Assembly (NCBI GenBank): GCA_030710605.1
Contig: CP092865.1
Span: 31,962,190 to 32,026,189, forward strand
DNA from: Cordylochernes scorpioides
Taxonomy: Eukaryota > Arthropoda > Arachnida > Pseudoscorpiones > Chernetidae
DNA: 64,000 nucleotides
Direction: 5' to 3'
Shown: positions 32,000-42,604 of the stretch, in pieces
How the letters are laid out: each line of letters begins with the position of its first letter
How positions within the stretch are numbered: the first letter of the stretch is position 1
Notes under the pieces: model-generated
Databases searched by the model: none
What the model saw: only the letters and a program-made list of their open reading frames with translations
Told to the model about the DNA's origin: nothing
Program-made: the position numbers and the translations under genes

Positions 32000-32438
32000 A
32001 TTTATAAAACTCTACAGAATACTCTTAAAGGATTGTTAAAACGATAAATATAGGATACATATTTGTTATCATAACTTTAAGGACACATATATAAAATTTA
32101 ATTTCCTTTGTAAAAATATTTTGGATTTCATTAAGAAAAATGGTCTTTGATGTAACGATCTCAAGGAAATATTGGATATATTATATGGTTGTAAACAATA
32201 TATAGGTGTATGCGTGTATATGTATGTATATATGTATATATTTTAAATTTGATGATGTAACTGTAAATAAAATTCAAAGAATATCTCTATATGTAAATAA
32301 TATTTATGAATCTTTCTAAGTTACTTTCTGTGTGTATCTTTCCATGTTGAATATTTTCTTTGTTATATTTGTATGTACATTTAGCGCAAGTGTCCCTAAG
32401 GGGACATAGCGTTTTGAATTGAAATAAATAAATAAAAT
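32000..32438 (+). repeat. 5'-truncated LINE relic (3' UTR) related to the R1-like LINE
   Basis: The 3' end has the hairpin CGC-AAG-TGTCCC-TAAG-GGGACA-TA-GCG (32385-32411), then ttttgaattg and an AAATAAATAAATAA tail, the same layout as the 3' end of the intact LINE (23457-23510). The 5' limit is uncertain. Confidence 0.55.
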
Positions 32439-32569
32439 TTAAATTATTGACATTTTATTTAGAGCAGAAGACAAAAAAAAAAGATATATAGTGATATATT
32501 TAATTATCCTTGTATAACGAGAGTGGTGTACGCGTGCTCATATGTTTTAGCGAAAAACACAAACATCCT

Positions 32570-32858
32570 CGATAAAAGAGAGGCGAGTTGTCCCTCGAGA
32601 GAGAGAGAAATATTGAAACAATAAAAATACTTATAAATCCAATATATGCATCTTTTCTGAATATCTATCCAAAAGAGAGGCGAGTTGTCCCTCGAGAGAG
32701 AGAGAAATATTGAAACAATAAAAATACTTATAAATCCAATATATGCATCTTTTCTGAATATCTATCCAAAAGAGAGGCGAGTTGCCCCTCGAGAGAGAAA
32801 TATTGAAACAATAAAAATACTTATAAATCCAATATATGCATCTTTTCTGAATATCATT
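32570..32858 (+). repeat. ~104-bp tandem repeat, about 2.8 copies
   Basis: Unit: aaaagagaggcgagttg, cctcgagagagag, aatattgaaacaataaaaat, catcttttctgaatatc. The copies differ mainly in GA-repeat length. Confidence 0.9.
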
Positions 32859-33845
32859 TGAGTTGTAGAATTGAAGGTTCTAGAGAGTATAATTGCGAAT
32901 GTATAAGCGCAATATACATATTTATCATTAAAGATAATTGCAACAAGCTTTTTTTCTCAATTTCAAATAAAGCTTCAAAGCATCAGGCCAAATATTTCGC
33001 AAATAAACTAGTGGCCATTGAAGTTGATGCACCAAGAATGTGACAAGCTATATACGTGATATTTGCACTATATAAAGTTGCTGTTATATGAATATGACTA
33101 TAATTTCAACGAATTTATGCAAATAGATCCCGGTAGTGACACTCACAATGTATCAAAAATTGAAGACTATACAAATGGTTTTATTGTACAAAATTTGAAT
33201 TTTTTGCGTTCACCTGGAGATCATGGTTTCAAGCTAATGATCCTCATCAATCCAGGGTAGACTTTATTTCATGAGAACTACAAAGGATCAAATGAAATCT
33301 TCACAATCTGCAAAAGTTAGCTGGCAGAGTGGCTAGCCAGATCTATGGCTAAAATATAGATGGAAATTTCTGCCAGAAAATACATCTTACGTCCTCCCTT
33401 GAGTTGTTTGGACAATGTCTACGACCTATTTATGACATTTCTGGGTGCCGCCCTTTTTTTTTCCGATGGAGCATTTTATTTGAAGCCATTTTAAAGTTAC
33501 ATAACGTGGTGATTCTATCTACAATAATGTATATACAACATATAAAATACCATATATATATATTCCCCTATATCTCTATATTCCTTCGAAGTATTTATCT
33601 GCACTCCAGGAACCTGGGTCATATATGTAAGTAATGAAGATGATGAAGGTTCCTCTGTAACGCCTTTATAGAAGCCAGCGCGAGGCTGGCGGTGGGTGCA
33701 CGCTTCTCGCGCGGGAGGATTCTAAGAACGTTGTTGTTCATAAGCGTTGAATAGGCGTTCTTCTCTTTTCTTTCCTCTCTACCGCCATATTTATAATATT
33801 CTATTTATCTTATATTAACTTATTAAACTTATTTAATTTATTTTC
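32859..33845. other. Unassigned sequence
   Basis: Several short open frames (33063-33260, 33404-33634) without recognisable motifs. 33650-33780 is GC-richer (tgtaacgcc, then ccagcgcgaggctggcgg, a strong hairpin) and could be part of an LTR. No supported gene. Confidence 0.3.
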
Positions 33846-33849
33846 ATGA

Positions 33850-34035
33850 AAAATAGACACTTCGGCCAGTTAGAGTTTTTTTTTATTTTCTCAACGTTTC
33901 GACAAAAACTTTTGTCTTCGTCAGCAGAAGTTAATAAAAACAAAGCATTACTTCTCCTGACAAAGACAAAAGATTTTTGTCGAAACGTTGAGAAAATAAA
34001 AAACTCTAACTGACCGAAATGTCTATTTTTAATAT
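33850..34035. repeat. Inverted pair of lineage-A hammerhead-like repeats
   Basis: Minus copy at 33893-33924 (CTGACGA, GACAAAA/TTTTGTC stem II, GAAACGTT) and plus copy at 33957-33989 (core box CTGACAA, one G-to-A change). The arms share aaaatagacacttcggccag and tctcaacgtttcgac. Both copies are followed by AAAATAAAAAACTC or its counterpart. Confidence 0.7.
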
Positions 34036-34570
34036 AAATATGAATGCCGACCAGGAAACGTCTATCTTTACGATTATTTATATATTAGGTCAATTTAACT
34101 TATTTTGACTGAACGTCTGTTGCATCACTTCACAAAATCAACATCACAATATTTTTATCTCTCTTTTTAATGGATAAAGTCTTATACAATATGTCTTTCC
34201 TGTTATCAGTCTTTTAAAGTATCACAGTGCTAGTAGGGAACAGTTAAATTACCTGATTTTGTTTCCTCACACAATAGTGAATTATTTGGATCTAATTTGT
34301 GAAGAGATAATCAAATATTCGATAAAAAGAAAAAAAATTAAAATTATGCGATATACAAATAAAATATAAGTAAAATATACATACAGCAACAGAAACTTAA
34401 ATAAAACCAAAATGAGCAAAATTCTGGAGCTTTCTTTTCAAACGGTGCCTTTTTAAAGCAAATCTTTAATTACTATATTAATTAATTTTTTATCTAAATA
34501 AAATATAATTTATAATGAAAATAATTTATTTATGACAGCTTTTTGTTTTGAAAAATTCACTCTGAAAAAA
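34036..34570. other. AT-rich sequence, probably Helitron body
   Basis: No genes. It leads into the Helitron 3' end at 34602. The 5' terminus was not identified. Confidence 0.3.
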
Positions 34571-34602
34571 AAAAATCTGGGCGTTGCCCGGTCATTGTCT
34601 AG
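34571..34602 (+). mobile_element. Helitron 3' terminus
   Basis: aatctgggcgttgcccggt hairpin followed by CATTGTCTAG and then T. Same terminus family as at 25335 and 48662. Confidence 0.65.
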
Positions 34603-34924
34603 TAAAAACATCATCTGTTAAACTTCAATAGGGAATAAATTTTCATTATTGTTTTACAAAAATGTGAACCTAAAACATAGCTTGCGAGCAATATTAGTAT
34701 CATATTATGACTAAAATAAGTAAATTAGTCTAGCAATTGGTTATAAATTTGGTTTTCAGTGATTTAAAATCCGACAATTATTCCGTTCAGATTTAGCTCT
34801 ATATTCTATTCAAATCTAACCCAGATCGGACAAATATTGAGGAAAATATAAATATAAAATATATAAATATACCTATATATACACGTTGACATATCAATAT
34901 TATAAAAATATGTTTTGAAAATAT

Positions 34925-35140
34925 TCAATCCATAAATAGATCTTTAATTAAAAAGGCATATATTGGATCAAAATATCATTTATTTTACCAATATTTCAGT
35001 TGGCTGAACGCCAACCTTTATCAAGGTATTATATTGTTGACACACATTAATATAATACCTTTAAAAAGGTTGGCTTTCAGCCAACTGGAATATTGCTAAA
35101 ATAAATGTTATTTTGATCCAATATATGCATTTTTAATTAA
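34925..35140. repeat. Palindromic repeat with hammerhead-like boxes, lineage D
   Basis: Two inverted arms around 35035. Each carries an rcctttatcaagg-type box, the stem GTTGGC/GCCAAC with a short loop, and AATATT, followed outward by tattttaccaata or ctaaaataaatg. On the minus strand (34988-35025) the order is CTTGATA, stem II, TGAAATATTGG; the plus arm is at 35058-35095. A close relative lies at 59445-59660. Confidence 0.65.
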
Positions 35141-35344
35141 AAAATAAATAAAAATATGTATAACTTGTATGAAACAATAAAGTTGAAGAAACTTTGACGA
35201 CTTAAGAAATATACGTGACGGCCTGGTCTTACATAGCCTGGATATTCACAAGTCAGATCTTTGACCCCGGTATGAAACACCACGGCTTGGGGGCTTGTTA
35301 TAAAGGCAGTTAGAATTAGAACTATATACACATATATCATTATA

Positions 35345-35790
35345 TCTATAAAATGAAATCCAAAATCGATGTTTGTTATCGCGTTGCGCAAATTCTACAG
35401 AATCAATCATTATGAAATTTCGCATGTAGGTAGAGCTGAAGATTTCGTTTAACATATAGGCTATTCAAAAAACTAAAAAGTAATGTGTTTTTTTTTTAAT
35501 GTAAATCCAAAAAAACGTTAGTTCCAGCCTTTTACTGCTTGGCACCGCACTGGTCGCGACGATAAATGAATTTGATTGGTTAATAATTTTACACGTAGTT
35601 TGTTAGTTTGTTTACACGATGAAGGTCTTTAAAAGGTAAGATTATCCAATCGCCGTGAAACTTTAGGAAGTTATTTACTATACTACTGGGAAGGATTCTG
35701 GTTTGAATTTGATTTGAAATAAATATTCGTTGCAATTTTATTTGCAAATTTTCTACTTTCACTCGCTATAGGATGTTAATAAATTTAAAG
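35345..35790 (-). repeat. Dispersed repeat (empty-site paralogue of 48100-48980)
   Basis: Reverse complement of the sequence at 48136-48224 joined directly to 48663-48975. Shared words are tacatgcgaaatttcataat, gattttgcgcaacgcgataa, gtttcacggcgattggataa and gcgagtgaaagtagaaaat. At the point where the other copy holds a Helitron, this one reads straight through (agtagta|tagtaaata), so it is the uninterrupted version. Confidence 0.85.
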
Positions 35791-36690
35791 TATATAGATA
35801 TATATGTACTAAAAACGTATAAATATGCATTAAAACAATGCAGTAAAGGACAAAACCTAAGGGACGTGATCAAGTATAAACTACAAACATCAGTTTTGTC
35901 AAATTCAGACAAAAGCTAACCATGGTTTTAGGCTATAGTCCTCATTAATACAGAGGCGGCTTCGATTCCGCAGTATTATAAGAGAAGTGTTATGAAATCG
36001 ACTGGATTTTCTAAAAAGGTGTTTGAGCTAGTGAGATGGCAGGGTCCGTTTTCAGGTCAGAATACAACATAAAGTGGCGGGAGTAAGGCATTCATGAATA
36101 AAAAGAGCTTTGGTACTAGAGAGATAAACAATATGCATTGTTTTAATGCCTATTTTAAGGGAGTGCTACATAAATAATATTGTCGCGGAGATAAATAAAG
36201 CAAGGGCAAATTTGGAAATAAATAATTTATTATAAGGGGTATTTATAGGGAAAGATAGTGTGTACAACTTACCCCAAGTTAAAAGATAATCCTAATGAAC
36301 GGCGTCGGCCACCGTCCCGTTTTCCTTATTTACAGATCAGCTTCCCAGAAACCCCCACACCTGTGGTCCCCCCCCCCGGGGTCCAGGGATGATTGACAGT
36401 TGTCCCATCTGGATAGAGCTACTTGACAATATCCTCCCGCAATTTGATGTTAAATACAGAGTGCTGAGTCACAGGAAGTCTTTAGTCACATTTGATTTAA
36501 TGTCCCACGGTGTGGCCTCTACAATACCTAGCTAGGATTGTTTATTAGAAATGGCCACTGTTTAATTGAGTTGGTTAATAAATAGAAACATTTATATTTT
36601 TAAATTTTTATTTTCAAATTTAAATTTAATTTTTATATTTTTATAATATATATATTTTCAAAATTATTTTATATTTGAATTTTATTTGTT
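35791..36690. other. Unassigned sequence
   Basis: 36183-36535 is less AT-rich, with a poly-C stretch at 36370-36379. It could be an LTR remnant, but no clear ends were found. 36540-36690 is very AT-rich and is the insertion site of the gypsy element. Confidence 0.3.
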
Positions 36691-36695
36691 TATAT

Positions 36696-37187
36696 TGTTA
36701 CGCGTGATCCTTCCCGATCTCTTGGTACGATTCGCTCCCTCGGTCGCGGAGTAGCTCCTCCTTGCTGGCACCCCGATTTGCTCTCCTGAGTTCCACTGCT
36801 CGAGTGGAAACTCCCTTCTCCTGGCAGTATCTCTCGGCCTTACCACTGGTGGGGGGACACGAGAGACTTACCAGAAGAGCAGCAGCAGCAGCAGTAGACT
36901 GGCGATGAAGGTAGTGGCAGAGTAACGACAGGAGGCAGCACGCAGACTTGAAGCACTTCTTTATTGTCATATATCACTAAACATTACATATAACTTGAAT
37001 AATAAACAACGGGTATTTACATTACGCCACCTCCTGGGGCCAATATAAAAAGGCATTTACAGTCACGAGAGGTGGCCTCCGCAGGAAACGGGACCACAGC
37101 AGTCGGCGACTTCCGCATCAGTTGCGGATGCAAAACAGGCGAACGCGCCATCTACTGGCGGAGGTTACAAGTGCTCTTCTCGTAACA
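36696..37187 (-). repeat. 3' LTR of the gypsy deletion derivative
   Basis: Ends TGTTACG...CGTAACA. On the minus strand it is preceded by a purine tract (AAGGGGGAGGTAG at about 37188-37200), the plus-strand priming site. Contains (CAG)n at 36878-36893. Confidence 0.92.
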
Positions 37188-37217
37188 CTACCTCCCCCTT
37201 AAACCAGATCGTCCCGA

Positions 37218-37607
37218 TCAGGTCCAATTAGTCCTATCTCCCTGGTAACAAGCCAGTCTTCCCAAATGCACCACCTTGGCTTTTGATCTAGAACTCCGCT
37301 GGATACGGTAGACCAAATCATTGATCCTCTTGATGATCTTGTAGGGCCCTTTCCAAACTGCCATTAATTCCGGTGAAAGTCCCTTTTTTCTTTTTGGATG
37401 AAACAGCCATACTAAATCATTTTGTCCAAATCCATCGTGGTTCGCCCTTTGGTAATAGCGAGTCCTCATCCGGTGGCCTGCCATGCGAATCTTGGTCCCA
37501 ACCAATTCGTGAGTCTCCAACAGAAGACCCCTCATCACTCCTCTGGACCTAGTTTTTGGTCCTTTGCTTTCGGCACACCTGTCGCATTCCTTGCACCACC
37601 TTTCCAC
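37218..37607 (-). pseudogene. Integrase remnant (zinc-finger Cys pair joined to C-terminal domain)
   Basis: 129 codons. CKECDRCAESKG is the Cys pair of the integrase HHCC finger. It is followed at once by the segment just after the catalytic core and the C-terminal domain (NDLVWLFHPKRKKGLSPEL, WKGPYKII). The whole DDE catalytic core is missing, so no integrase activity is possible. Confidence 0.85.
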
Positions 37608-37637
37608 ATCCTCGTGATAGTAGACCCAATAGAATCT

Positions 37638-38555
37638 CTACCTAACTTTCTTTAGCATTTTATTAATGCCAAAATGAGCCCCCGAGACTCCACCGTGTAT
37701 TTCCCGAAGGACATTGGGAACCTGGACCTTAGGGACTACTAGCTGCATGGTTTTACTCTTTCCATCGACACTTTCCCAAATTCTTTTTAGCAGTCCGTTT
37801 TCTATACTGAGGGAGTCCCACTGTGACCACAAGGTCTTCAATTCGGGGCTCTTGTCGGATATCATTTCCCAGCTTGGTCTTTCATTCCCCCTTTCTTTCC
37901 ATTCCAAGATTGGGCCGACGTTGGGATCCCGTTGCTGGATAGTCCTACAACTTTCAGAGGTCCAATCGTCACTCGGCACCATAGTTGTCCTTCTTGAGGT
38001 TACCCCATGTTCATCAATTTTCTCACAATGCCTGCAGTCGCCACAAGGTCCTCTGGAGAGAGCATCTGCACTGCTATGCTTTCTTCCAGGCCGGTCCACA
38101 ACGTTGGAAGAATTTAGTTTCCCTGGCTGTCTCTGGTCGGGCAGCCTGACGGTAGACTGCCTCTCCAGATGACCATGTCGTCCACAGCGGAAACAGGGCC
38201 CAGCCGATCGTCTGCCAGGCCTGCCGGTCTCTTCTAGCCGTTCTAGTCTCTTCAGTATCTCCCCAATGGCGCTCGATTTCCCACCGCCTCCAGTGGTGCT
38301 TTGTTCCACAATTAATTCTGCACCAGGGACCCGTGGGTGCCCAGATTCCCTTTTTATTTCACGGATAGACACAATATTGTGGGGCGGGTTCACCACAGCC
38401 AACGGTTGCCCCATAACGTTGGCAGAATTTAGTTTTCCAGCTGTCTCTGGTCGGGCAGTCTGACGGTGCACTGCCTCTTTAGATGACCATATTGTCCACA
38501 GCGGAAACAGGGCCCAGCCGATCGTCTGCCAGGCCTGCCAGTCTCTACTAGCCAT
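37638..38555 (-). pseudogene. Chimeric frame: duplicated Gag tail fused to RNase H end and integrase HH finger
   Basis: The first ~150 codons repeat the C-terminal Gag region, including a second, damaged zinc knuckle (CFRCGRHGHLERQS, last Cys lost). The frame then jumps to HSSADALSRGPC, the end of RNase H, and CRHCEK, then a spacer, and to REIHGGVSGAHFGINKMLKK, the HH half of the integrase finger. The jump marks a deletion of the protease, reverse transcriptase and most of RNase H. The duplicated block (about 38100-38330 against 38415-38650) is a direct repeat. Confidence 0.85.
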
Positions 38556-39199
38556 TCTAGTTTCTTCAGTATCTCCTTAATGGCGTCCGATTCCCCACCG
38601 CCTCCAGTGGTGCTTTGCTCCGCAATTAACTCTGCACCACGGACCCGTGGGTGCCCCGATTCGCTCACTCGGTAGGCCGCCTCCACCTCCAGGGCGCGAA
38701 CCAGCGCCTCTCTTGATTTATCGAAAGAAGCAAGTCGTAGCACTCTCTGGACTTCTACGTCTCGAATACCATCGATAAACGTCTGGGCGGCCAATTGGTC
38801 AAGGAAATCAATGGGAGCGCCAGGGTAGGCCAGATGACAGAGCCTCTTGACATCAGCTTCAAACCCCTGCAAACTTTCCCCGACTTTTTGTCTTCTTAGC
38901 TTAAGTTGAGCTTGGTATACCTGCCTTAGATGTTGTTCTCCATATCTCAACTCAAGTTCTCCCATCAACATCGCATAACTCTGTTGATCTGCACGCGAAA
39001 CCGCCTGAAGCAGATCTAAGGCCGGTCCCCGAAGAGCCACAATCAAATTTGTAACTTTTTCGGTCTCTCCCCAGCCATTGCTGCGAGTCACTGCTTCGAA
39101 TTGTCGCCTAAAACCCTCGAGTGAAGTTTGTCCGTCAAAGGTAGGCGGAGGTATGTTGCGGCCTGTAGGGGAGATCACAGCACCCTCTAGACTCTTCAT
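38429..39199 (-). CDS. gag: Gag capsid and zinc-knuckle region
   Basis: 256 codons. Capsid pattern PPPTFDGQTSLEGFRRQFEA at about residue 18, VALRGPALDLLQ, GELELRYGEQHLRQVYQAQL, then the knuckle CFRCGQYGHLKRQC near the C-terminus. It is probably the continuation of the upstream 39252-39941 frame. A C-run at 39275-39282 shifts the frame between them, so full-length Gag would need a frameshift or reflects a mutation or a sequencing error. Confidence 0.85.
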   Translation of the reverse strand: MKSLEGAVISPTGRNIPPPTFDGQTSLEGFRRQFEAVTRSNGWGETEKVTNLIVALRGPALDLLQAVSRADQQSYAMLMGELELRYGEQHLRQVYQAQLKLRRQKVGESLQGFEADVKRLCHLAYPGAPIDFLDQLAAQTFIDGIRDVEVQRVLRLASFDKSREALVRALEVEAAYRVSESGHPRVRGAELIAEQSTTGGGGESDAIKEILKKLEWLVETGRPGRRSAGPCFRCGQYGHLKRQCTVRLPDQRQLEN

Positions 39200-39251
39200 G
39201 CGCGCCAGCTCGATCTCCAGCCTCTTGCACTCTGTCCGGACTTCGCCAATA

Positions 39252-39941
39252 TTATTCTCTAAGGCTGCCTGGACCCCCCCCTCCCCCGATCTCGCTTTGG
39301 AACCTAATCTCCATATTTGTAACTTTTTGGTGGAATTCCTCCCTCTCCTGCTGTCGAAGAAGTCTTTCTTCCTCTTTCTCTTTTTCTTTAAGAACTCTTC
39401 TTTTTTCTTTAAGAAGCCTTTCTTTCTCTTTCTCTTCTTCTCTAAGAAGCTTTTCTTTCTCTTTCTCTTCTTCTTTAAGAACTCTTCTTTTTTCTTTAAG
39501 AAGCCTTTCTTTCTCTTTCTCTTCTTCTCTAAGAAGCTTTTCTTTCTCTTTCTCTTCTTCTTTAAGAACTCTTCTTTTCTCTTTCTCTTCTTCTCTAAGA
39601 AGCTTTTCTTTCTCTTTCTCTTCTTCTTTAAGAACTCTTCTTTTTTCTTTAAGAAGCCTTTCTTTCTCTTCTTCTCTAAGAAGCTTTTCTTTCTCTTTCT
39701 CTTCTTCTCTAAGAAGCTTTTCTTTCTCTTTCTCTTCTTCTCTAAGAAGCTTTTCTTTCTCTTTCTCTTCTTCTTTAAGAACTCTTCTTTTCTCTTTCTC
39801 TTCTTCTTTAAGAACTCTTCTTTCTTCTTTAAGAAGCTTTTCTTTCTCTTTCTCTTCTCGAAGCCCTTGAATCATCTGGGTGATTGTGGCCAGCACGTTC
39901 TGCTCCGAGGCCATTTTTTGACCTTTAGTCTCGATGGGCAT
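39252..39941 (-). CDS. gag: Gag N-terminus with long charged KEKE coiled-coil repeat
   Basis: 229 codons. After MASEQNVLATITQMIQGL, about 165 residues consist of repeats such as EEEKEKEKLLREEEKEKE and LLKEKRRVLKE, a likely coiled coil or charged helix. It ends QKVTNMEIRFQSEIGGGGG, where the G-run breaks the frame. The DNA repeat has units of 30 and 60-66 bp. The opposite strand reads as Phe/Leu/Lys-rich peptide only because of this repeat and is not a gene. Confidence 0.85.
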   Translation of the reverse strand: MPIETKGQKMASEQNVLATITQMIQGLREEKEKEKLLKEERRVLKEEEKEKRRVLKEEEKEKEKLLREEEKEKEKLLREEEKEKEKLLREEEKERLLKEKRRVLKEEEKEKEKLLREEEKEKRRVLKEEEKEKEKLLREEEKEKERLLKEKRRVLKEEEKEKEKLLREEEKEKERLLKEKRRVLKEKEKEEERLLRQQEREEFHQKVTNMEIRFQSEIGGGGGPGSLRE

Positions 39942-40001
39942 TCGTCAGCAACTGAAGAAATCTCACAGGGAGCCTCCTGGTGACCTCCACGAGGAAGAAG
40001 C

Positions 40002-40017
40002 CCACTTCTGACACCAG
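40002..40017 (-). other. Primer-binding site of the gypsy derivative
   Basis: Minus strand just inside the 5' LTR reads TGGTGTCAGAAGTGGG, which matches the 3' end pattern of a tRNA (Leu-like as I recall), starting one base after the LTR. Confidence 0.7.
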
Positions 40018-40503
40018 TGTTACGCGTGATCCTTCCCGATCTCTTGGTACGATTCGCTCCCTCGGTCGCGGAGTAGCTCCTCCTTGCTGGCACCATGATT
40101 TGCTCTCCTGAGTTCCACTGCTCGAGTGGAAACTCCCTTCTCCTGGCAGTATCTCTCGGCCTTACCACTGGTGGGGGGACACGAGAGACTTACCAGAAGA
40201 GCAGCAGCAGTAGACTGGCGATGAAGGTAGTGGCAGAGTAACGACAGGAGGCAGCACGCAGACTTGAAGCACTTCTTTATTGTCATATATCACTAAACAT
40301 TACATATAACTTGAATAATAAACAACGGGTATTTACATTACGCCACCTCCTGGGGCCAATATAAAAAGGCATTTACAGTCACGAGAGGTGGCCTCCGCAG
40401 GAAACAGGACCACAGCAGTCGGCGACTTCCGCATCAGTTGCGGATGCAAAACAGGCGAACGCGCCATCTACTGGCGGAGGTTACAAGTGCTCTTCTCGTA
40501 ACA
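40018..40503 (-). repeat. 5' LTR of the gypsy deletion derivative
   Basis: Near-identical to 36696-37187 (shorter CAG run, two to three substitutions). Ends TGTTACG...CGTAACA. Confidence 0.92.
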
Positions 40504-40599
40504 CTATATATATATATTTTTTTCATCTCATATATATTTTTATTGCATATATATTTTTAATATTTTTGATTTTTTTTTATATTTGAATATTTTTAAGCA

Positions 40600-41085
40600 C
40601 TGAGTGTGAGGCTCACCCCAGTGTCTGGAACTCCACTGGGGGGAGCGACTCGCAACCGGGAGAGAGCAGGGTACGGACGGCTGTGACCACCACCCGCGAG
40701 GAGCAGCAGCACCGCGGGCTGGGGATGTCGAGGCCTGCGGTGATGAGGTCCGGGAACTGCTCCTAGACACGCCGGGTTGGAGACAACTTCAGGGATGTAA
40801 ACTTGGCTTACCTCTCAGCCGCCCGGGGTTTAGGCCGTCCTGTCGCTGCTGGACAATGACAGGGTAGTAGCTGCGTCGTCAACTGGCTGTAGGTTTTCGG
40901 GAGTGCCGAGGTGAACTCCCGGGGGGGGGGGGTAGCGTCCTTAGGGCTCCTCGGTCCCAGCGAAGGCTCCTCCCGGCCCAGACTTGGTGGTGGAGGAGTG
41001 TAGCGAGGGACTGTACCGGAGCTAAGAAGTCGCCCCTCGTAACTCCCTCACTTAGCGCCAGTACAATATCCAGTACAGACATCAT
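40600..41085 (-). other. GC-rich candidate exons or coding relic, unidentified
   Basis: Minus strand: an ATG pair at 41085 opens MMSVLDIVLALSEGVTRGDF with a further ~45 codons, up to a 12-base C/G run at 40920-40931. Past it another frame is open to a donor-like AG|GTAAGC at about 40813. A CAG acceptor-like site 54 nt later precedes FPDLITAGLDIP, which stays open to G|GTGAGC near 40615. This could be a short-intron host gene fragment or an old element. No motif is recognised and the homopolymer makes the frame unsure. Confidence 0.3.
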
Positions 41086-41570
41086 TGTTGCCTTATTTTA
41101 GAGTCACATATTTCTAATATGTTCATAATACTACTACAGAGTGATTTAGAATTGGGTAAAAGGAAGTTTAAACAGAATTATTTCAACGAACAGCCCAGAT
41201 GGCTGAAATAAAGTCACCTGCCATAGTGACACAAACAGGCTGAATGTCAAAGTACCTGATAAATGTTCTGAACCTTATTGCCCATATTTCCTGGACTCAA
41301 TCAACCATCTCATCATGGTAAAATTGCCTGTTTTCACACTTGATCAAACCCATTTCTTGGAATTTTTGATATCTCAATATCTTTAGTAATTGCGAGATCT
41401 GAATTAAAATATGAAAATATAAATTACGATAGGGACTCTTTACAGAATGAAATCTATATCGCGTCAACGTTTCAACCGAGTTGGTTAGGTATTGTGAAAC
41501 GTATTGCAGAACAAATATACTATATATGACATGATACATTGATGCATGATCTGTATTTGAAAGATATGTT
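41086..41570. other. AT-rich spacer
   Basis: No gene or repeat recognised. Confidence 0.3.
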
Positions 41571-41574
41571 TTTT

Positions 41575-41965
41575 TAGCGAGACCGTTTATTTTACAGTAA
41601 AACCAATAAAATGCAATAATAAAATATTGGGAAGGCCTGGCTCATCAGAGGTAAATTCTCCCAACGGTGTCGCCAGTTTAATCTACTACACCGATCTAAT
41701 ATCGTATTGGGGTGTTTTGATTTTATACACAGTACTGAAGATGGCTTTTTTGGTAGAAGTGTTTTGAACAAACTATGAACATAAGCTTCGAGTACAGTAT
41801 AAATACATGTAAATATACTCGTTTACAATGTATTACAATGTATAATCAATGGTAGATTGAACTGGAAAAACCGTTGGGAGGTTTCTTCACTGACAAGTAT
41901 GTCCCTCCCAAATTTCTTTCATTGATTTTAAGGGCAGTAGACAGATGTTTTACCTTAAAAGAAAC
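41575..41965. repeat. Foldback-family element, long copy
   Basis: Left arm gggaaggcctggctcatcag ... cggtgtcgccagtttaatct, right arm diverged (ttgaactggaaaaaccgttg, cactgacaagtatgtccctc). The minus-strand boxes are GGC-GACA and CTGATGA-GCC, with CTGGC/GCCAG pairing. Confidence 0.65.
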
Positions 41966-42220
41966 CGCCTCTATAAAATTTCACATCTTTCCATACATAC
42001 ATACATTTTGGTAGATGAACAGCATCCTCCCTTTTTTATGTTGTATATTGTCACCTTTGTGAATTTATAAATAATTAATTCTTTTTTTTCACTGATTTTT
42101 GTATATTAAAAAAGTCATTTGTTATCATTACATGCAATGTATTTACAAAAAAAAAAAAAGATTAACAACAACAACAATGCAATTTGACCTTCCTTATTAT
42201 AAAACAACAACAAACTTGAA

Positions 42221-42513
42221 TTCTTCTTCTTTCTTATCTCAAAGCCATGATAATCATGGTGGGTAGTTAGCGACTGCTTTTACTGTAAGTGCACCACATG
42301 TCTACACATGTGAAAAGCAGTTCGACTTTTCACTTACAAATGTGCCAGAGCCCAGTTTGGTTACTTACACTCGCTGGTGGGGTTGGACTTTTGCAAGAAT
42401 CGGGGGCCATTGGAGCATTTTTTTTTAACAGAAAAAAGTGTCCAATGCGGCAATCGAACCCGGGTCGTAGTGGTCGAAAACCAAACGGTTTAACCAGCCT
42501 TCCACCAACCCCC
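42221..42513 (-). mobile_element. tRNA-derived SINE, minus orientation
   Basis: Head and B box on the minus strand near 42470-42450, shared body, 11-bp target duplication acaaacttgaa at 42210-42220 and 42514-42524. Confidence 0.88.
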
Positions 42514-42604
42514 ACAAACTTGAACTAACAATGTAAACATATTTTAACATTTAACACAAAAACGTTATAACATATATTTTCCTACGTTGACTCCTATAGA
42601 GAGA

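Larger units (their letters stand above)
36696..40503 (-). mobile_element. Internally deleted Ty3/gypsy element with two LTRs
   Basis: 3.8-kb element on the minus strand, with LTRs at 36696-37187 and 40018-40503. It encodes Gag and small remnants of the end of RNase H and of integrase, but no protease, no reverse transcriptase and no integrase core. LTRs differ only by a (CAG)n length change and a few bases, so the insertion is young and was probably mobilised by a complete relative. The flanking AT-rich DNA gives no unambiguous target duplication. Confidence 0.92.

Noticed and set aside
39078-39983. 301-codon plus-strand frame rich in Phe, Leu and Lys
   Set aside because: Antisense of the KEKE repeat in Gag; gypsy Gag, LTR, PBS and PPT all fix the coding strand as minus.
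12059-42513. The six B-box sequences as true tRNA genes
   Set aside because: They lack paired acceptor and anticodon stems, are followed by a shared 230-bp body, and have target duplications: a tRNA-derived SINE.
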